Source: Hymenobacter sp. J193 | Lineage (GTDB): Bacteria; Bacteroidota; Bacteroidia; Cytophagales; Hymenobacteraceae | Direction of reading: 5' to 3' | NCBI RefSeq assembly: GCF_024700075.1 | Contig: NZ_JAJONE010000001.1 | Location: 558,001 to 622,000, forward strand | Length of the DNA stretch: 64,000 bases | Shown: positions 18,065 through 27,383 of the stretch, piece by piece | Layout: each line of letters opens with the position of its first letter | Numbering within the stretch: position 1 is the first letter of the stretch | Translations under genes and position numbers: made by a program | Notes under the pieces: model-generated | Database searches by the model: none | Seen by the model: only the letters and a program-made list of their open reading frames with translations | What the model was told of the DNA's origin: nothing

Positions 18065-18369
18065 ATGCGCCTGTCGGCTACGCCACACTCGCTTACCCCA
18101 ACTGCCTGTGGGATAACTTAATTTTTGCTATCGATGGCACCTACCTCTGGGACTTTGTCGGCACTACTTATGACCCTAGTTTCCCGATTACTGTACATGG
18201 CGAGTGGCCGCTCTTGGAAAAGAGCACTTATCTGACAATGCAGCAGCTGGACTCTCTATACCCTGAGACTTGCCAGATGGTGGAAGCCTCTGGCGCCACG
18301 CTGGCTTTATTCAAGCAGGAATCGGGTAATCCGCAAGTCCAGACGGTTATCCGCTTCAAGGTCCTATAA
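18061..18369 (+). CDS. C-terminal part of the preceding lipoprotein (frameshifted)
   Basis: This 102-codon frame starts only at a GTG overlapping the previous stop. It has no signal peptide or start context and reads as the missing C-terminal domain (VGYATLAYPNCLWDNLIFAI, TYLWDFVGTTYDPSFPITVH, QVQTVIRFKVL). The frame above it is closed by TAA at 18040, which confines the shift to about 18043-18064. No family was recognised. It is best read as one gene, 17312-18369, with a one-base deletion. Confidence 0.65.
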   Translation: MNAPVGYATLAYPNCLWDNLIFAIDGTYLWDFVGTTYDPSFPITVHGEWPLLEKSTYLTMQQLDSLYPETCQMVEASGATLALFKQESGNPQVQTVIRFKVL

Positions 18370-18439
18370 GCGGCATCTGTTGAGCATCCGCGCCGGGCCG
18401 GAATCCTACTCAAGACGCGGGCTTATTTTTCGTCGTGCT

Positions 18440-21328
18440 ATGCCTCTACCACTACACGTCACCCTGTTTCGTTTCCTGTTGTCGGCTGGCTGCGGCCTAC
18501 TATTGCTGCTATTTTCCCATTCGGCCCGGGCCACGCACATCGTGGGCGGGGAGCTGGACTTGCAGCACCAGAGCGGCGACACCTACCGTCTGACGCTGAA
18601 CCTGTACTTCGACGACATCAACGGCAACGCCAACGCCCTGGACCAGGACCTGACCGTGGGTTTGTTTGCCAAGCGCACGAACCAACTGCTGCAGGCCGTA
18701 TCCCTACCGCTGACCAGCGACTCGTTTGTAGCCTACACCAACCCCGAGTGCGAGGCCTCCTCCCTGCGCACCCGCAAGCTGGTGTATACCCGCCTGGTGG
18801 AGCTGCCGGCCGCCACCTACGCCGACGCCCAAGGCTACTACGCGGCCGTGGAGCGCTGCTGCCGCAACGGCACTATCAACAACATCGAAAGCCCCGGCGA
18901 CGCCGCCCAGGTCTTCTACCTGGAGTTTCCACCCGTGGTGCGCAACGGTCAGGTGCTGCTCAACTCCACGCCCCGCATCTTTCCGCCCCTGAGCGACTAT
19001 GCCTGCAAGGACGAGCTGTTCTACTTTGATTTCGGGGGCGAAGACACCGACGGTGACTCGCTGGTCTACGAGCTGGCCACGCCCCTGAACGGCAGCACCG
19101 ACAACACCAATACCAAGCCCGACGTGCCCACGGCGGCCCCCTACCTGCCCGTGCGCTGGCTGCCTGGCTACAGCACCACGACCCAGATCCTGGGCTCTCC
19201 GGCCCTGACCATCGACCGCCACACTGGCCGCCTGCAGGTACGCCCGTCCCAGCTCGGGCTGTTCGTATTCAGCATCAAGTGCCTGGAGTATCGCCAGGGT
19301 GTCAAGCTGGGCGAGGTGCGCCGCGACTTTCAGCTGAAAGTGCTTAACTGCCCGCCCAACCAGACGCCCTCGCTCACCGCCCGGCTGCCCGACCAGTCGC
19401 AGGCCTACCTACCCGGCCGCGACACGCTGCGGCTGGAGCCGGGCCCGAACCGCTGCCTGCCGCTGCGCTTCACCGACCCCGACGCGGCCTCCCGCCTCAC
19501 ACTGTCCCTGCACCCGGTCAACTTCCGGGGCCCACTGCCCGCCTTCACGCTCAAGCAGGGAACCGTGCGGGCCCCCGGCGCGCCTGATACGCTGGCCTCG
19601 GAGCTGTGCTTTGCCGAGTGCATCGACACGGGCGGCAAGGTCTTTCTGCTGGACGTGATTGTGGCCGACAACGGCTGCAGCCTACCCCGCCGCGACACGC
19701 TGCAGGTGGCCTTTATTTCCCGCGCCCCACCCAATGCCGTGCCTGAGCTGCGCACCACGGCCACCACGCCCCTGCGGGCCAAACCCGGCGAGCTGGTGAG
19801 CTTCGACGTATTTGCCCGCGACGCGGAGCAGGACGCGCTGACGCTGACGCTGCAGGGCCGGGACTTCGATGCCCAGGCTCTGGGCGCCGAGCTAACGACG
19901 ACGACCGCCGGCCAGGAACTGCGCGGGCGCTTTCGCTGGCGCGTACCCTGCCCCCTGGGAGGCAAGCGGCGCTACGAGTTTTTGTTTATTGGCGCGGCCT
20001 CGCCCTGCGCCCGGGTGCAGGCCGATACGCTCGTGGTGGCCGTCGACATTGATGAGACGAATGCCCCGCCCCAGCTTACGACCACGGCCGAGGCTACCCG
20101 CCCGCTGGTTGTGCGCCCCGACCAGGTGCTGCGCTTTACTCTCACGGGCACCGATGCCGACCAGGATGCCGTGACCCTGGCGGTGAGCGGGCAGGGCTTC
20201 TCTCCCCAGGAGCTGGGCGCCCGCCTGAGCCAGGAGGCCGGGGTAGGGACCACCCGCGGGGAGTTTGTCTGGACGGTGCCCTGCCTGCCGGCGGCCACGG
20301 AGCCGTACGTGTTTACCTTCACGGCTTCCTCCCGGGCCTGCGACAGCACCCAACGCACCAGCCTGAGCATCCCGATTCGGATTGACCTGCACAACGAGGC
20401 CCCGCTGCTCACGGCCACCGTCAGCAGCACCACACCATTGCCCGTGCGCGTGGGCCAGGTCGTCTCCTTCGATGTGCTGGCCACCGACCCCGACAACCAT
20501 CCGCTGGAGTTGCGCATGCGGGGCAACGGCTTCAGTGCCCCGGACGTGGGGGCGCAGTTCACCCTGGAGCCGGGGGTGATGCAGCTGGGCGGGCACTTTC
20601 GCTGGCAGGTGCCCTGCCCTGCGCCGGGGCAAACCCGCTACGCCTTCACCTTCACGGCCTCCGACCTGCCCTGCGGCATCTCGGGCGTAACCGAGCTGGT
20701 GGTGACGCTGCAGGTAGACGACCCGAACACGGCCCCGGTACTTTCCTCTTCCCTGTTCACCTCGGCTGCGCCCATTACTCTGCTGCCCGGCACTACCCTG
20801 GAAGCCCCGGTGACGGGCCGGGATGCGGAGGGCAACCCACTCACGCTCACGGCACGGGGAGTGGGCTTCGACCTGGCGGCGGCGGGCATGCAGTTCAGTG
20901 CCCGCGCCACGGGCGGCGAGGCTACGGGCACGTTCCGCTGGACGCCGGGCTGCGGGTTAACGCTGGGGCAGGAGTATGCCGTGGTGTTTGCCCTGCAGGA
21001 AGGCGCCTGCCGCCCGCAGCCGCGGGAGCAGACCGTACGCTTTGCCGTGGCCAACCCCGAGCTGACGGCCTTTGAGCCGCCGAACATCTTCACCCCCAAC
21101 CACGACAACCGCAACGACTTCTTCGAGCTGCCCACCCTGCCACCGGACTACTGCGCCCAGCGCTTTGCCGGCATCCAGGTGTTCAACCGCTGGGGCAAGC
21201 AGGTGTACGAGTCAGGTAGCCGCAGCTTCCGCTGGGATGGAGGTGGCCTACCAGCCGGGGTGTACTTCTACCTGATCCGGTATACCAACCAGCGCCAGTA
21301 CAAGGGCTACGTCACTATTGCGCACTAG
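18440..21328 (+). CDS. T9SS type B exported repeat protein (gliding-motility-type C-terminal domain)
   Basis: The protein is 962 residues from ATG 18440 (MPLPLHVTLFRFLLSAGCGL), with a signal peptide ending near SARA. The N-terminal third, starting THIVGGELDLQHQSGDTYRL, is typical of large Bacteroidota surface proteins with C-terminal sorting signals. Four tandem repeats of about 110 residues follow, each with a pattern like VRPDQVLRFTLTGTDADQDA, then GxxF/RWxVPCP and FTFTAS. The end (PNIFTPNHDNRNDFFELPTL, VFNRWGKQVYESGSRSFRWD, YFYLIRYTNQRQYKGYVTI) is the type B sorting domain of type IX secretion (CHU_C/TIGR04131-like). It is expected on the cell surface or secreted, possibly as an adhesin. 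Confidence 0.88.
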   Translation: MPLPLHVTLFRFLLSAGCGLLLLLFSHSARATHIVGGELDLQHQSGDTYRLTLNLYFDDINGNANALDQDLTVGLFAKRTNQLLQAVSLPLTSDSFVAYTNPECEASSLRTRKLVYTRLVELPAATYADAQGYYAAVERCCRNGTINNIESPGDAAQVFYLEFPPVVRNGQVLLNSTPRIFPPLSDYACKDELFYFDFGGEDTDGDSLVYELATPLNGSTDNTNTKPDVPTAAPYLPVRWLPGYSTTTQILGSPALTIDRHTGRLQVRPSQLGLFVFSIKCLEYRQGVKLGEVRRDFQLKVLNCPPNQTPSLTARLPDQSQAYLPGRDTLRLEPGPNRCLPLRFTDPDAASRLTLSLHPVNFRGPLPAFTLKQGTVRAPGAPDTLASELCFAECIDTGGKVFLLDVIVADNGCSLPRRDTLQVAFISRAPPNAVPELRTTATTPLRAKPGELVSFDVFARDAEQDALTLTLQGRDFDAQALGAELTTTTAGQELRGRFRWRVPCPLGGKRRYEFLFIGAASPCARVQADTLVVAVDIDETNAPPQLTTTAEATRPLVVRPDQVLRFTLTGTDADQDAVTLAVSGQGFSPQELGARLSQEAGVGTTRGEFVWTVPCLPAATEPYVFTFTASSRACDSTQRTSLSIPIRIDLHNEAPLLTATVSSTTPLPVRVGQVVSFDVLATDPDNHPLELRMRGNGFSAPDVGAQFTLEPGVMQLGGHFRWQVPCPAPGQTRYAFTFTASDLPCGISGVTELVVTLQVDDPNTAPVLSSSLFTSAAPITLLPGTTLEAPVTGRDAEGNPLTLTARGVGFDLAAAGMQFSARATGGEATGTFRWTPGCGLTLGQEYAVVFALQEGACRPQPREQTVRFAVANPELTAFEPPNIFTPNHDNRNDFFELPTLPPDYCAQRFAGIQVFNRWGKQVYESGSRSFRWDGGGLPAGVYFYLIRYTNQRQYKGYVTIAH

Positions 21329-21534
21329 GGTTGAATTTTCACCATCCGCGCCGTCTTTGAACCCAGGCCAACATTTTGATTGGCACATAGCTGCACCGAA
21401 GGGCACGAACGTCAAGCTATCAGGTACCGCATTTACCAACAACGGAACAACAGGGGGAGTTGGCCCGGTCTAAATCCTGTATGTGCATCTGGCCAGAAGC
21501 TGATCTATAGATCTATAAGCTTTCGGATAGTTCT

Positions 21535-21542
21535 TACTTTTG
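21535..21542 (+). promoter_or_regulatory. Bacteroidota-type -7 promoter element
   Basis: TACTTTTG exactly matches the Bacteroidota -7 consensus TAnnTTTG, 23 bp before the acyltransferase start. No clear TTTG -33 box stands at the usual distance, so confidence is limited. Confidence 0.4.
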
Positions 21543-21565
21543 CAGCTTACTATTTATCTACTCCA

Positions 21566-22834
21566 ATGCCTCCTGCGCTACCTCAGGAACGTTATTTTGC
21601 GCTGGACGGCTTACGGGCTGTTATGATGCTGCTGGGCGTAGTACTGCATAGTGCGCAGCCTTATGCTACGTGGACGTTCAGCATTTATACAGCCTTCCAC
21701 GACACGGCCCATACGTTCGTGCTGAGTGGCCTGGCCTTCCTGCTTCACCTGTTTCGTATGCCGGCCTTTTTCGTGATGGCTGGCTTCTTCGGCAGCGTGA
21801 TATGGCATGCACGCGGCACCCGGGCTTTGCTGCGTAACCGCGTAAAGCGGGTGTTGCTGCCCCTGGTCCTGAGTTGGGTAGTACTTTTTCCCTTGATTGT
21901 TTTGAGCGCTGCGTTTACGGTGCTTGGTGGCCCCAAGGGAGTTGCCCACATTGTGCAGCAGCTGCATTCGGGCGCTTTACTGGCGAAAAACAACCTCACC
22001 TTTTCCCAGCTACTGATGCAGATGGGGCTGGTGCACTTGTGGTTTCTGTATTTCCTGATGCTATTTTACGGGGCCATTACCCTCCTGCTGCGGGGCCTGC
22101 GCCAACTGCCGCAAAAAATCAAAAATCTGGCAGATAATTCTTTCAAGCAGATAATGCTCCAGCCGGCTGGTGTAGTACTGCTCGCGGCCATTACCGGGCT
22201 CACGATGGTGCCCATGCGCCCAGCCAACAAGGTTACAACGGGCATAGAAGGCACCCACGCCTTTCTGCCGCCGATAGCCATCCTGGTGGCCTATTTCGTG
22301 TTTTTTGTTTTTGGCTGGCTTTTGTTCCGGCATAAGCACCTGCTTACCCGGCTTCGGGACCGGGCATGGCTTTACACCAGTCTGGGACTAGGCGCGGCCG
22401 GCCTGTATGCATGGCTTATCCTGCATCCTCCCGTAGCAAAGCCGCATCTGTTGCAAGTGGCAGTAGCCGCGCCGGCCATCTGGCTGCTGTCGTTAGGCAG
22501 CATTGGGCTGGCCATGCGCTATTTCAGGAAGCCAACCGGTTTGTTTCAATACCTGTCGGAAGCATCTTACTGGGTGTATCTAGTACATGTGCCCCTCACG
22601 TTGCTGCTTCCCGGCCTGCTGATAGACCTGCCGCTGCCAGCCCTGCTGAAGTTTCTGCTGACCTGGGCCGGCGCTACCGGTATTTCTTTGCTGACCTACC
22701 AGTACTGGGTGCGCACCACCCCCTTAGGCGGCTGGCTTAATGGGCGGCGGCTGGCTCCCTACGCTTTTTGGAGCGGTTTCAGAAAATCCGAAAAACCAGC
22801 TGCCACGCCAATAGAGGCCGGCAGCCTTATTTAA
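21566..22834 (+). CDS. Membrane acyltransferase, Acyl_transf_3/OpgC-like family
   Basis: From ATG 21566 (MPPALPQERYFALDGLRAVM) the protein is 422 residues with about ten transmembrane helices. The motif RYFALDGLRAVMMLLGVVLH near the N-terminus is typical of acyltransferase family 3, with the conserved His (LHS) following the first membrane segment. The arginine-rich loop RNRVKRVLLPLVLSW and the late VYLVHVPLTLLLPG segment also fit. Such enzymes move acyl or succinyl groups onto glycans or lipids at the inner membrane. The substrate is unknown. An acyl-activating enzyme is encoded 52 bp downstream in the same direction, which suggests a shared pathway. Confidence 0.85.
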   Translation: MPPALPQERYFALDGLRAVMMLLGVVLHSAQPYATWTFSIYTAFHDTAHTFVLSGLAFLLHLFRMPAFFVMAGFFGSVIWHARGTRALLRNRVKRVLLPLVLSWVVLFPLIVLSAAFTVLGGPKGVAHIVQQLHSGALLAKNNLTFSQLLMQMGLVHLWFLYFLMLFYGAITLLLRGLRQLPQKIKNLADNSFKQIMLQPAGVVLLAAITGLTMVPMRPANKVTTGIEGTHAFLPPIAILVAYFVFFVFGWLLFRHKHLLTRLRDRAWLYTSLGLGAAGLYAWLILHPPVAKPHLLQVAVAAPAIWLLSLGSIGLAMRYFRKPTGLFQYLSEASYWVYLVHVPLTLLLPGLLIDLPLPALLKFLLTWAGATGISLLTYQYWVRTTPLGGWLNGRRLAPYAFWSGFRKSEKPAATPIEAGSLI

Positions 22835-22886
22835 CACGCAAAAACGGGTTTTCCTGAATGGGAAAGCGTTGTAGAACCACACCAAA

Positions 22887-24641
22887 ATGCTGACCCTCGG
22901 CGCGCTTCAATTTCATTCCAACACCATCCCGGGGATGCTGCACCAGCGGGCCCTGGATTTCCCGGATACCCCCTGCTACCTGTTTCCGGAAAAAGACCAA
23001 ACCTGCACCTGGCGCTTCGTGTGGAAAGAAGTGCAAGCCGTGGCAGCCAGCCTCCGCCGGCTGGGCGTCCGCCGTCAGGACCGCATTGCTATTCTGATGG
23101 AAGGATGCCCCGAGCAGATCATCTGCATTTATGCCGCTATTGCGGCTGGCGGGGTGGCCGTGCCGCTTAGCACCTACCTAACCAAAGAAGAGCTTAAAGA
23201 CTGCCTGCTGGAAGCCCGGCCGGCTGTTTTCATCATGGGGTCGGCCGAGCATCATCTGGCCTATTCCCAGCTCACGGACGTGGTGGCTGACCAAACCGGT
23301 GGGCAGGCCCTTTCGGAGGCTCGCTGGATTCCGCAGCAGGCCTTTGTTCAGGGCAGCCCGGTTCAGCCGGCATCGGGGTTCCAGCCCTACGAAGCGCTTA
23401 AAGCCCCCCTTGAGCCTGAAAAACCTGCCATGGATGTGGCCGCTTTAACGGCCTATGAGCCGGCTTTTCTGCTGTTCAGCAGCGGCACTACCGGCCGGCC
23501 CAAAGCTATTCTGCGGTCGGCCGCGGCTTTCACGAGCCGGAAGCCGGTTGATAAAAGCCAGAAGCCAAACGCTTTCCAGTCGTTTCTTTCCCGAAAAGGC
23601 AATGCCTACGTCAACCGATTCGTAGCGCTGAACCTTTTGCCCCTGTATCACCTGGCCGGCATTGGCATGATGCTTACGCCGCTGCAGGTGTGCAACGCGC
23701 GGCTGGCTATGCTGGCCCGGTTCAATCCAGTGCGGGGTCTGGATGCCATTGCCCAGACGAAAGCCCGTTTTCTGGTTGGTACGCCCCACATGGTTCAGGC
23801 CATACTGGCGCTGGAGCATGCCTCGCCTACCCGCCTGGAAAGTGTGTTGGGAGTACTTTTTGCCTCAGCAGCTCTGCAGCCGCATGTGCTTGAGCAGGCA
23901 ATTCAAGGCTTTAAAAATTTATACTTCTTTTTTGTCAGCTATGGCTCCACAGAAACCGGCGTGGTGGCCAATGGAATCTGTTTTATACCCAACCGCCGCC
24001 ATACCGCAGTTTCACTGCTGTTGCGCATTCTGCGCAGTATGAATTACTTAGATGGTGAAATTCCCCTGGAGTCCTTTACCAGCACCCCGGCCAGTATTGG
24101 TGGGCGAATTGCCCATCAGGTAGAAGTAGGCATCCGGGACATACATACGGACGAATGGCTGCCCGCGGGGCAGGAAGGCGAAATTCTAGTGCGCAGCTAT
24201 CGGCTGGTGCCCGGTAGTACCCACGCGCCTATTGAGGCAGAAGGCTGGTTTAGAACCGGCGACCTAGGCTACGTGGATTCGCACAACTGCATCATGATTA
24301 CTGACCGGCTGAAGCGCATTATTTCCAGGGGTGGTGAGAAGATTGCGCCGGCCGAAATTGAGCGCGTGATAAAACGACAGCCCGGTATTGAGGAGGTGCT
24401 GGTGCTGGGTCTGCCCGATGCCCTGTACGGTGAGGTGGTTGCTGCCGCTTTCACCGAAAAAATCGGGGCCAGCGTATCCGTTGCGGCGCTTCGGGAGGCC
24501 TTGCATACCTCGCTTTCCACCTTCAAGGTACCCCAGCATTTTCTGCGGCTGCCTGTTCTCCCGCTCAATGCAACCGGAAAAATCGACGTGGCCAAAGTGC
24601 GAAACGAGCTGCTGCAGATGATTGACCGGGAATACGTGTAG
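22887..24641 (+). CDS. AMP-dependent acyl-CoA/acyl-ACP synthetase-like adenylating enzyme
   Basis: The 584-residue protein has the ANL-superfamily motifs in order. The P-loop-like FLLFSSGTTGRPKAILRS lies near residue 192, SYGSTETGVVANG near 350, GWFRTGDLGYVDSHN near 455 and RLKRIISRGGEKIAPAEIER near 475. The C-terminal catalytic-lysine region is PVLPLNATGKIDVAKV. It should adenylate a carboxylic acid with ATP and pass it to CoA or a carrier. An insertion after the P-loop (TSRKPVDKSQKPNAFQSFLS) is unusual. With the adjacent acyltransferase it may form a lipid- or glycan-acylation pair; that link is inferred from position. Confidence 0.87.
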   Translation: MLTLGALQFHSNTIPGMLHQRALDFPDTPCYLFPEKDQTCTWRFVWKEVQAVAASLRRLGVRRQDRIAILMEGCPEQIICIYAAIAAGGVAVPLSTYLTKEELKDCLLEARPAVFIMGSAEHHLAYSQLTDVVADQTGGQALSEARWIPQQAFVQGSPVQPASGFQPYEALKAPLEPEKPAMDVAALTAYEPAFLLFSSGTTGRPKAILRSAAAFTSRKPVDKSQKPNAFQSFLSRKGNAYVNRFVALNLLPLYHLAGIGMMLTPLQVCNARLAMLARFNPVRGLDAIAQTKARFLVGTPHMVQAILALEHASPTRLESVLGVLFASAALQPHVLEQAIQGFKNLYFFFVSYGSTETGVVANGICFIPNRRHTAVSLLLRILRSMNYLDGEIPLESFTSTPASIGGRIAHQVEVGIRDIHTDEWLPAGQEGEILVRSYRLVPGSTHAPIEAEGWFRTGDLGYVDSHNCIMITDRLKRIISRGGEKIAPAEIERVIKRQPGIEEVLVLGLPDALYGEVVAAAFTEKIGASVSVAALREALHTSLSTFKVPQHFLRLPVLPLNATGKIDVAKVRNELLQMIDREYV

Positions 24642-24867
24642 CTATTGGCTGGCCTTGTTCTGGTTGACGTTATTGCGGCTGCCCAGTCATCGGGCCACCT
24701 CCAATGTTTGCGCTGCCCGCTGACCGGGCCGCTTGCATTTCCAGCTTGGGGCTTGGGTGTGCTCTGGGCAGCCGTGCCCCTGCAACGGGCAGTTCTACGG
24801 GGTACGGCAAACTTTCTGCCCTGCGGCAGGTTGCAGTTGCTTTGAATCGTACAATCAGACTGCTGCC

Positions 24868-25812
24868 ATGACGACTGATTCGCTCAGTGCCCTTTACCAG
24901 GAATTGGCTCCCTGCACCGGCCTGGAACTGAGCACCCTGCTTCCCGCAGACATTCAGCGTGAGGTCGGGCACTTCAACGTGTTTGATCTGGCCGACCTCT
25001 CGGAGTCCATGTCCCTGCGGCCCGACACGCCCTACCCCTGCCGCTCCTTCTACAAAATCAGCTTGCTGCGTAGCCGCAGTTGCACCGAATACGCCAACCA
25101 AACTATTGCCATCGAGCCCGATGCCTTGGTGTTTTCGACGCCCAAAGTACCGTTTCAATGGTGGCCCGCCGAGCCGCAGCAGGGGCATTTCTGCCTTTTC
25201 ACCGCCGAGTTTCTGCTGCCCGTTCTCGGTGGCGGCACCCCCGACGAGCTGCCCCTGTTCCGGGCCAACGGCTACCCCGTATTCCAGCTGACGCCCACTG
25301 AAGCGGCGCGGGCATCGGCCCTGTTTGCCCAGATGCAGGAGGAACTGGCCTCTGACTACACCCACAAGTACGACCTGCTGCGGGCCTACGTGCTGGAACT
25401 GCTGCACCTGGGCCAGAAGCGGCAGCCCGCTACCACGCTGCACCCCGCCCATTCGGCTGCGGCCCGGCTCTCCTCGCGCTTTGTGGAGCTGCTGGAGCGG
25501 CAGTTTCCGCTGGAAACGCCTCAGCAGCGCGTGCAGCTGCGAACGGCCAAGGACTTTGCCGACCGCCTGGCCGTGCACGTCAACCACCTCAACAAGGTGC
25601 TCAAAGACAGTACTGGCCGCACCACCACCAACCTTATCGGCGAGCGGCTGGGCCAGGAAGCCAAGGCCCTGCTGCGCCAAACCAACTGGACGCTCTGGGA
25701 AATTGCCGACAGCCTGGGGTTTGTGGATGTGGCGCACTTCTCCCACTTCTTCCGCCGCTACGCCGCCATGAGTCCCGGCGCTTTTCGCACGCCCGAGGCT
25801 ATGCCGGCTTGA
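24868..25812 (+). CDS. AraC family transcriptional regulator
   Basis: The start is placed at ATG 24868 (MTTDSLSALYQELAPCTGLE); an open frame to 24733 upstream is Cys/Gly-rich and not convincing. The protein is 314 residues. The N-terminal two thirds is a cupin-like ligand-binding domain. The C-terminal about 100 residues form the double HTH, with DFADRLAVHVNHLNKVLKDS, LRQTNWTLWEIADSLGFVDV and AHFSHFFRRYAAMSPGAFR. It most likely controls the short-chain dehydrogenase gene 92 bp downstream, a pairing often seen in Bacteroidota. The effector is unknown. Confidence 0.88.
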   Translation: MTTDSLSALYQELAPCTGLELSTLLPADIQREVGHFNVFDLADLSESMSLRPDTPYPCRSFYKISLLRSRSCTEYANQTIAIEPDALVFSTPKVPFQWWPAEPQQGHFCLFTAEFLLPVLGGGTPDELPLFRANGYPVFQLTPTEAARASALFAQMQEELASDYTHKYDLLRAYVLELLHLGQKRQPATTLHPAHSAAARLSSRFVELLERQFPLETPQQRVQLRTAKDFADRLAVHVNHLNKVLKDSTGRTTTNLIGERLGQEAKALLRQTNWTLWEIADSLGFVDVAHFSHFFRRYAAMSPGAFRTPEAMPA

Positions 25813-25904
25813 TTTATACAACAAGCTGATTGGCCGGTACAACACTACTGGCCGTGAGGCGCGGGACCTTTGTCGTGTTCATTTAACACCGCAAACGCAC
25901 TCCT

Positions 25905-26657
25905 ATGAGTACTTCCAAAATTGCCCTCGTGACCGGCGGCAGCCGTGGCCTGGGCAAAGACATGGCCCTGAAACTTGCCCAGCAGGGCATCGACGTCATC
26001 CTGACTTACCGCAGCCAGCAAGCCGAAGCTGCGGCTGTAGTGGCCGATATCGAAGCCCTGGGCCGCCGCGCTGTGTCCCTACCCCTGAATGCCGCTGACC
26101 TCAGCACCTTTGCGGCTTTCTTCGAGCAGGTTACCACCGCCCTGACCAATACGTTTGGCGTCGACCGGTTTGACTTTCTCATCAACAATGCCGGTACCAG
26201 CCTGAGCGCCCCCATCACCGAGATGACCGAGGCGCAGTTTGACGAGATGCTCAACATCCACTTCAAAGGCGTGTACTTTCTCACACAGATGGCCTTGCCC
26301 CTGCTGCGCGACGGGGGCCGCATCGTCAACATTTCCTCGGCCACTACCCGCAGCTCCTTTGCCGGCGTCTCGGCCTATGCCAGCATGAAAGGAGCGGTGG
26401 AGGTCTTCACCCGCTACCTGGCCGTGGAGCTAGGCAGCCGGGGCATTGCGGCTAACGTGGTGGCGCCCGGCGCCGTGTTTGGCGGTGGTGCCATGACCGA
26501 TACCCCTGAAATTCGCGCCTGGGTGGCCCAAATGACGGCCCTTGGCCGCACCGCCCAGCCCGATGACATTGGGGGCATCGTAGCCTTCCTTTGCACCGAT
26601 GCGGCCCGGTGGCTTAACGGCCAACGCCTTGAGGCCACGGGCGGGATGGTGCTGTAA
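25905..26657 (+). CDS. Short-chain dehydrogenase/reductase (SDR)
   Basis: This classical SDR of 250 residues has the NAD(P)-binding TGGSRGLG near residue 10, the NNAG motif (FLINNAGTSLSAP), the catalytic Ser strand (GRIVNISSATTRSS) and the YxxxK dyad (SAYASMKGAVEVF). The C-terminal GxxxxxxATGGMVL matches FabG-like enzymes. The Arg in TYRSQQ after the second strand suggests NADPH preference. The substrate is not determinable. A GACCTTTG sequence at 25865-25872 is a weak candidate for the -7 promoter element. The AraC gene upstream is the probable regulator. Confidence 0.92.
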   Translation: MSTSKIALVTGGSRGLGKDMALKLAQQGIDVILTYRSQQAEAAAVVADIEALGRRAVSLPLNAADLSTFAAFFEQVTTALTNTFGVDRFDFLINNAGTSLSAPITEMTEAQFDEMLNIHFKGVYFLTQMALPLLRDGGRIVNISSATTRSSFAGVSAYASMKGAVEVFTRYLAVELGSRGIAANVVAPGAVFGGGAMTDTPEIRAWVAQMTALGRTAQPDDIGGIVAFLCTDAARWLNGQRLEATGGMVL

Positions 26658-26775
26658 CTGTTCGGCTGTTATGTCTGCCTCTGTTGGCTGGTGTAGTGGC
26701 CATTCCCGTTGCGTAATATAGTATGACCAGCTAATTCCATCGTCTATATTCGGGTCCTTTTTCAGCTCCCCTTCG

Positions 26776-27204
26776 ATGTTACATCTGGAACTTGCTTCGC
26801 TATATTTTGAGAACCCCATAGGCCGGCTATACGCACATGCTGACGGCTACATCATTGTAGATTTCAAGGCAGGCCCGCGAGACCGTCAGGCTCACCAGGC
26901 CTTTCTCACCCATCTGGAGAATTTGATGAAGAGCCGGGGGTGGAATAAGATGATTGCCAATCAGCGGCTGATGGCGCCCTACACGGAAGAAGAGCGTCAG
27001 TGGATTAAAGACCAGTGGCTCATCGTCAGCCATGCCATCCAGAAAGAAATGGTAGCGGCTGTCTTATTGCCGGAGGACGTCTTTGCCCGATTAGCCATGA
27101 GCACCATGATGCAACAGGCAAGAGAAGGCGCCCTAGTCTACTGCGTATTCACGGATGGTGAGCAAGCTGCTGCCTGGCTGAAAGCGTACACGGACAAGAA
27201 ATAA
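26776..27204 (+). CDS. STAS/SpoIIAA-like small protein
   Basis: The 142-residue protein reads as a single alpha/beta domain. It has strand NPIGRLYAHADGYIIVDFKA, helix RQAHQAFLTHLENLMKSRGW, strand KMIANQRLMAPYTEEERQWI and a final helix with AAAWLKAYTDKK. That order fits SpoIIAA/STAS-like proteins, common in Hymenobacter as unnamed single-domain genes. No catalytic motif or signal peptide was seen. It is a lone gene, ended by the strong hairpin at 27242-27295. Confidence 0.68.
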   Translation: MLHLELASLYFENPIGRLYAHADGYIIVDFKAGPRDRQAHQAFLTHLENLMKSRGWNKMIANQRLMAPYTEEERQWIKDQWLIVSHAIQKEMVAAVLLPEDVFARLAMSTMMQQAREGALVYCVFTDGEQAAAWLKAYTDKK

Positions 27205-27241
27205 AAACGGCCCGAAACTGCCATCGGTAGCACCTATAGCT

Positions 27242-27295
27242 AAAGAAGAAAAGCCCCCGTACAACCAACCAGTTGTACGGGGGCTTTTCTTCTTT
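27242..27295. terminator. Bidirectional rho-independent terminator
   Basis: A perfect 24-bp inverted repeat (arms 27242-27265 and 27272-27295) with a 6-nt loop has a GC-rich core (GCCCCCGTACAAC) flanked by A-rich and T-rich ends. It lies 37 bp after the STAS-like gene and would terminate transcription from both sides. Confidence 0.9.
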
Positions 27296-27383
27296 GCTTA
27301 GGAACCATTACCCAATGCACTGCCAGTAACTCTTTAACCAGTCTTATCTACCCCTTTATCCGGCTTTTTGCTCAGCTGTTGGG

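Noticed and set aside
24670..25845. Open frame of 391 codons antisense to the AraC regulator
   Set aside because: It is a GC-rich shadow of a well-supported regulator and has no recognisable domain.
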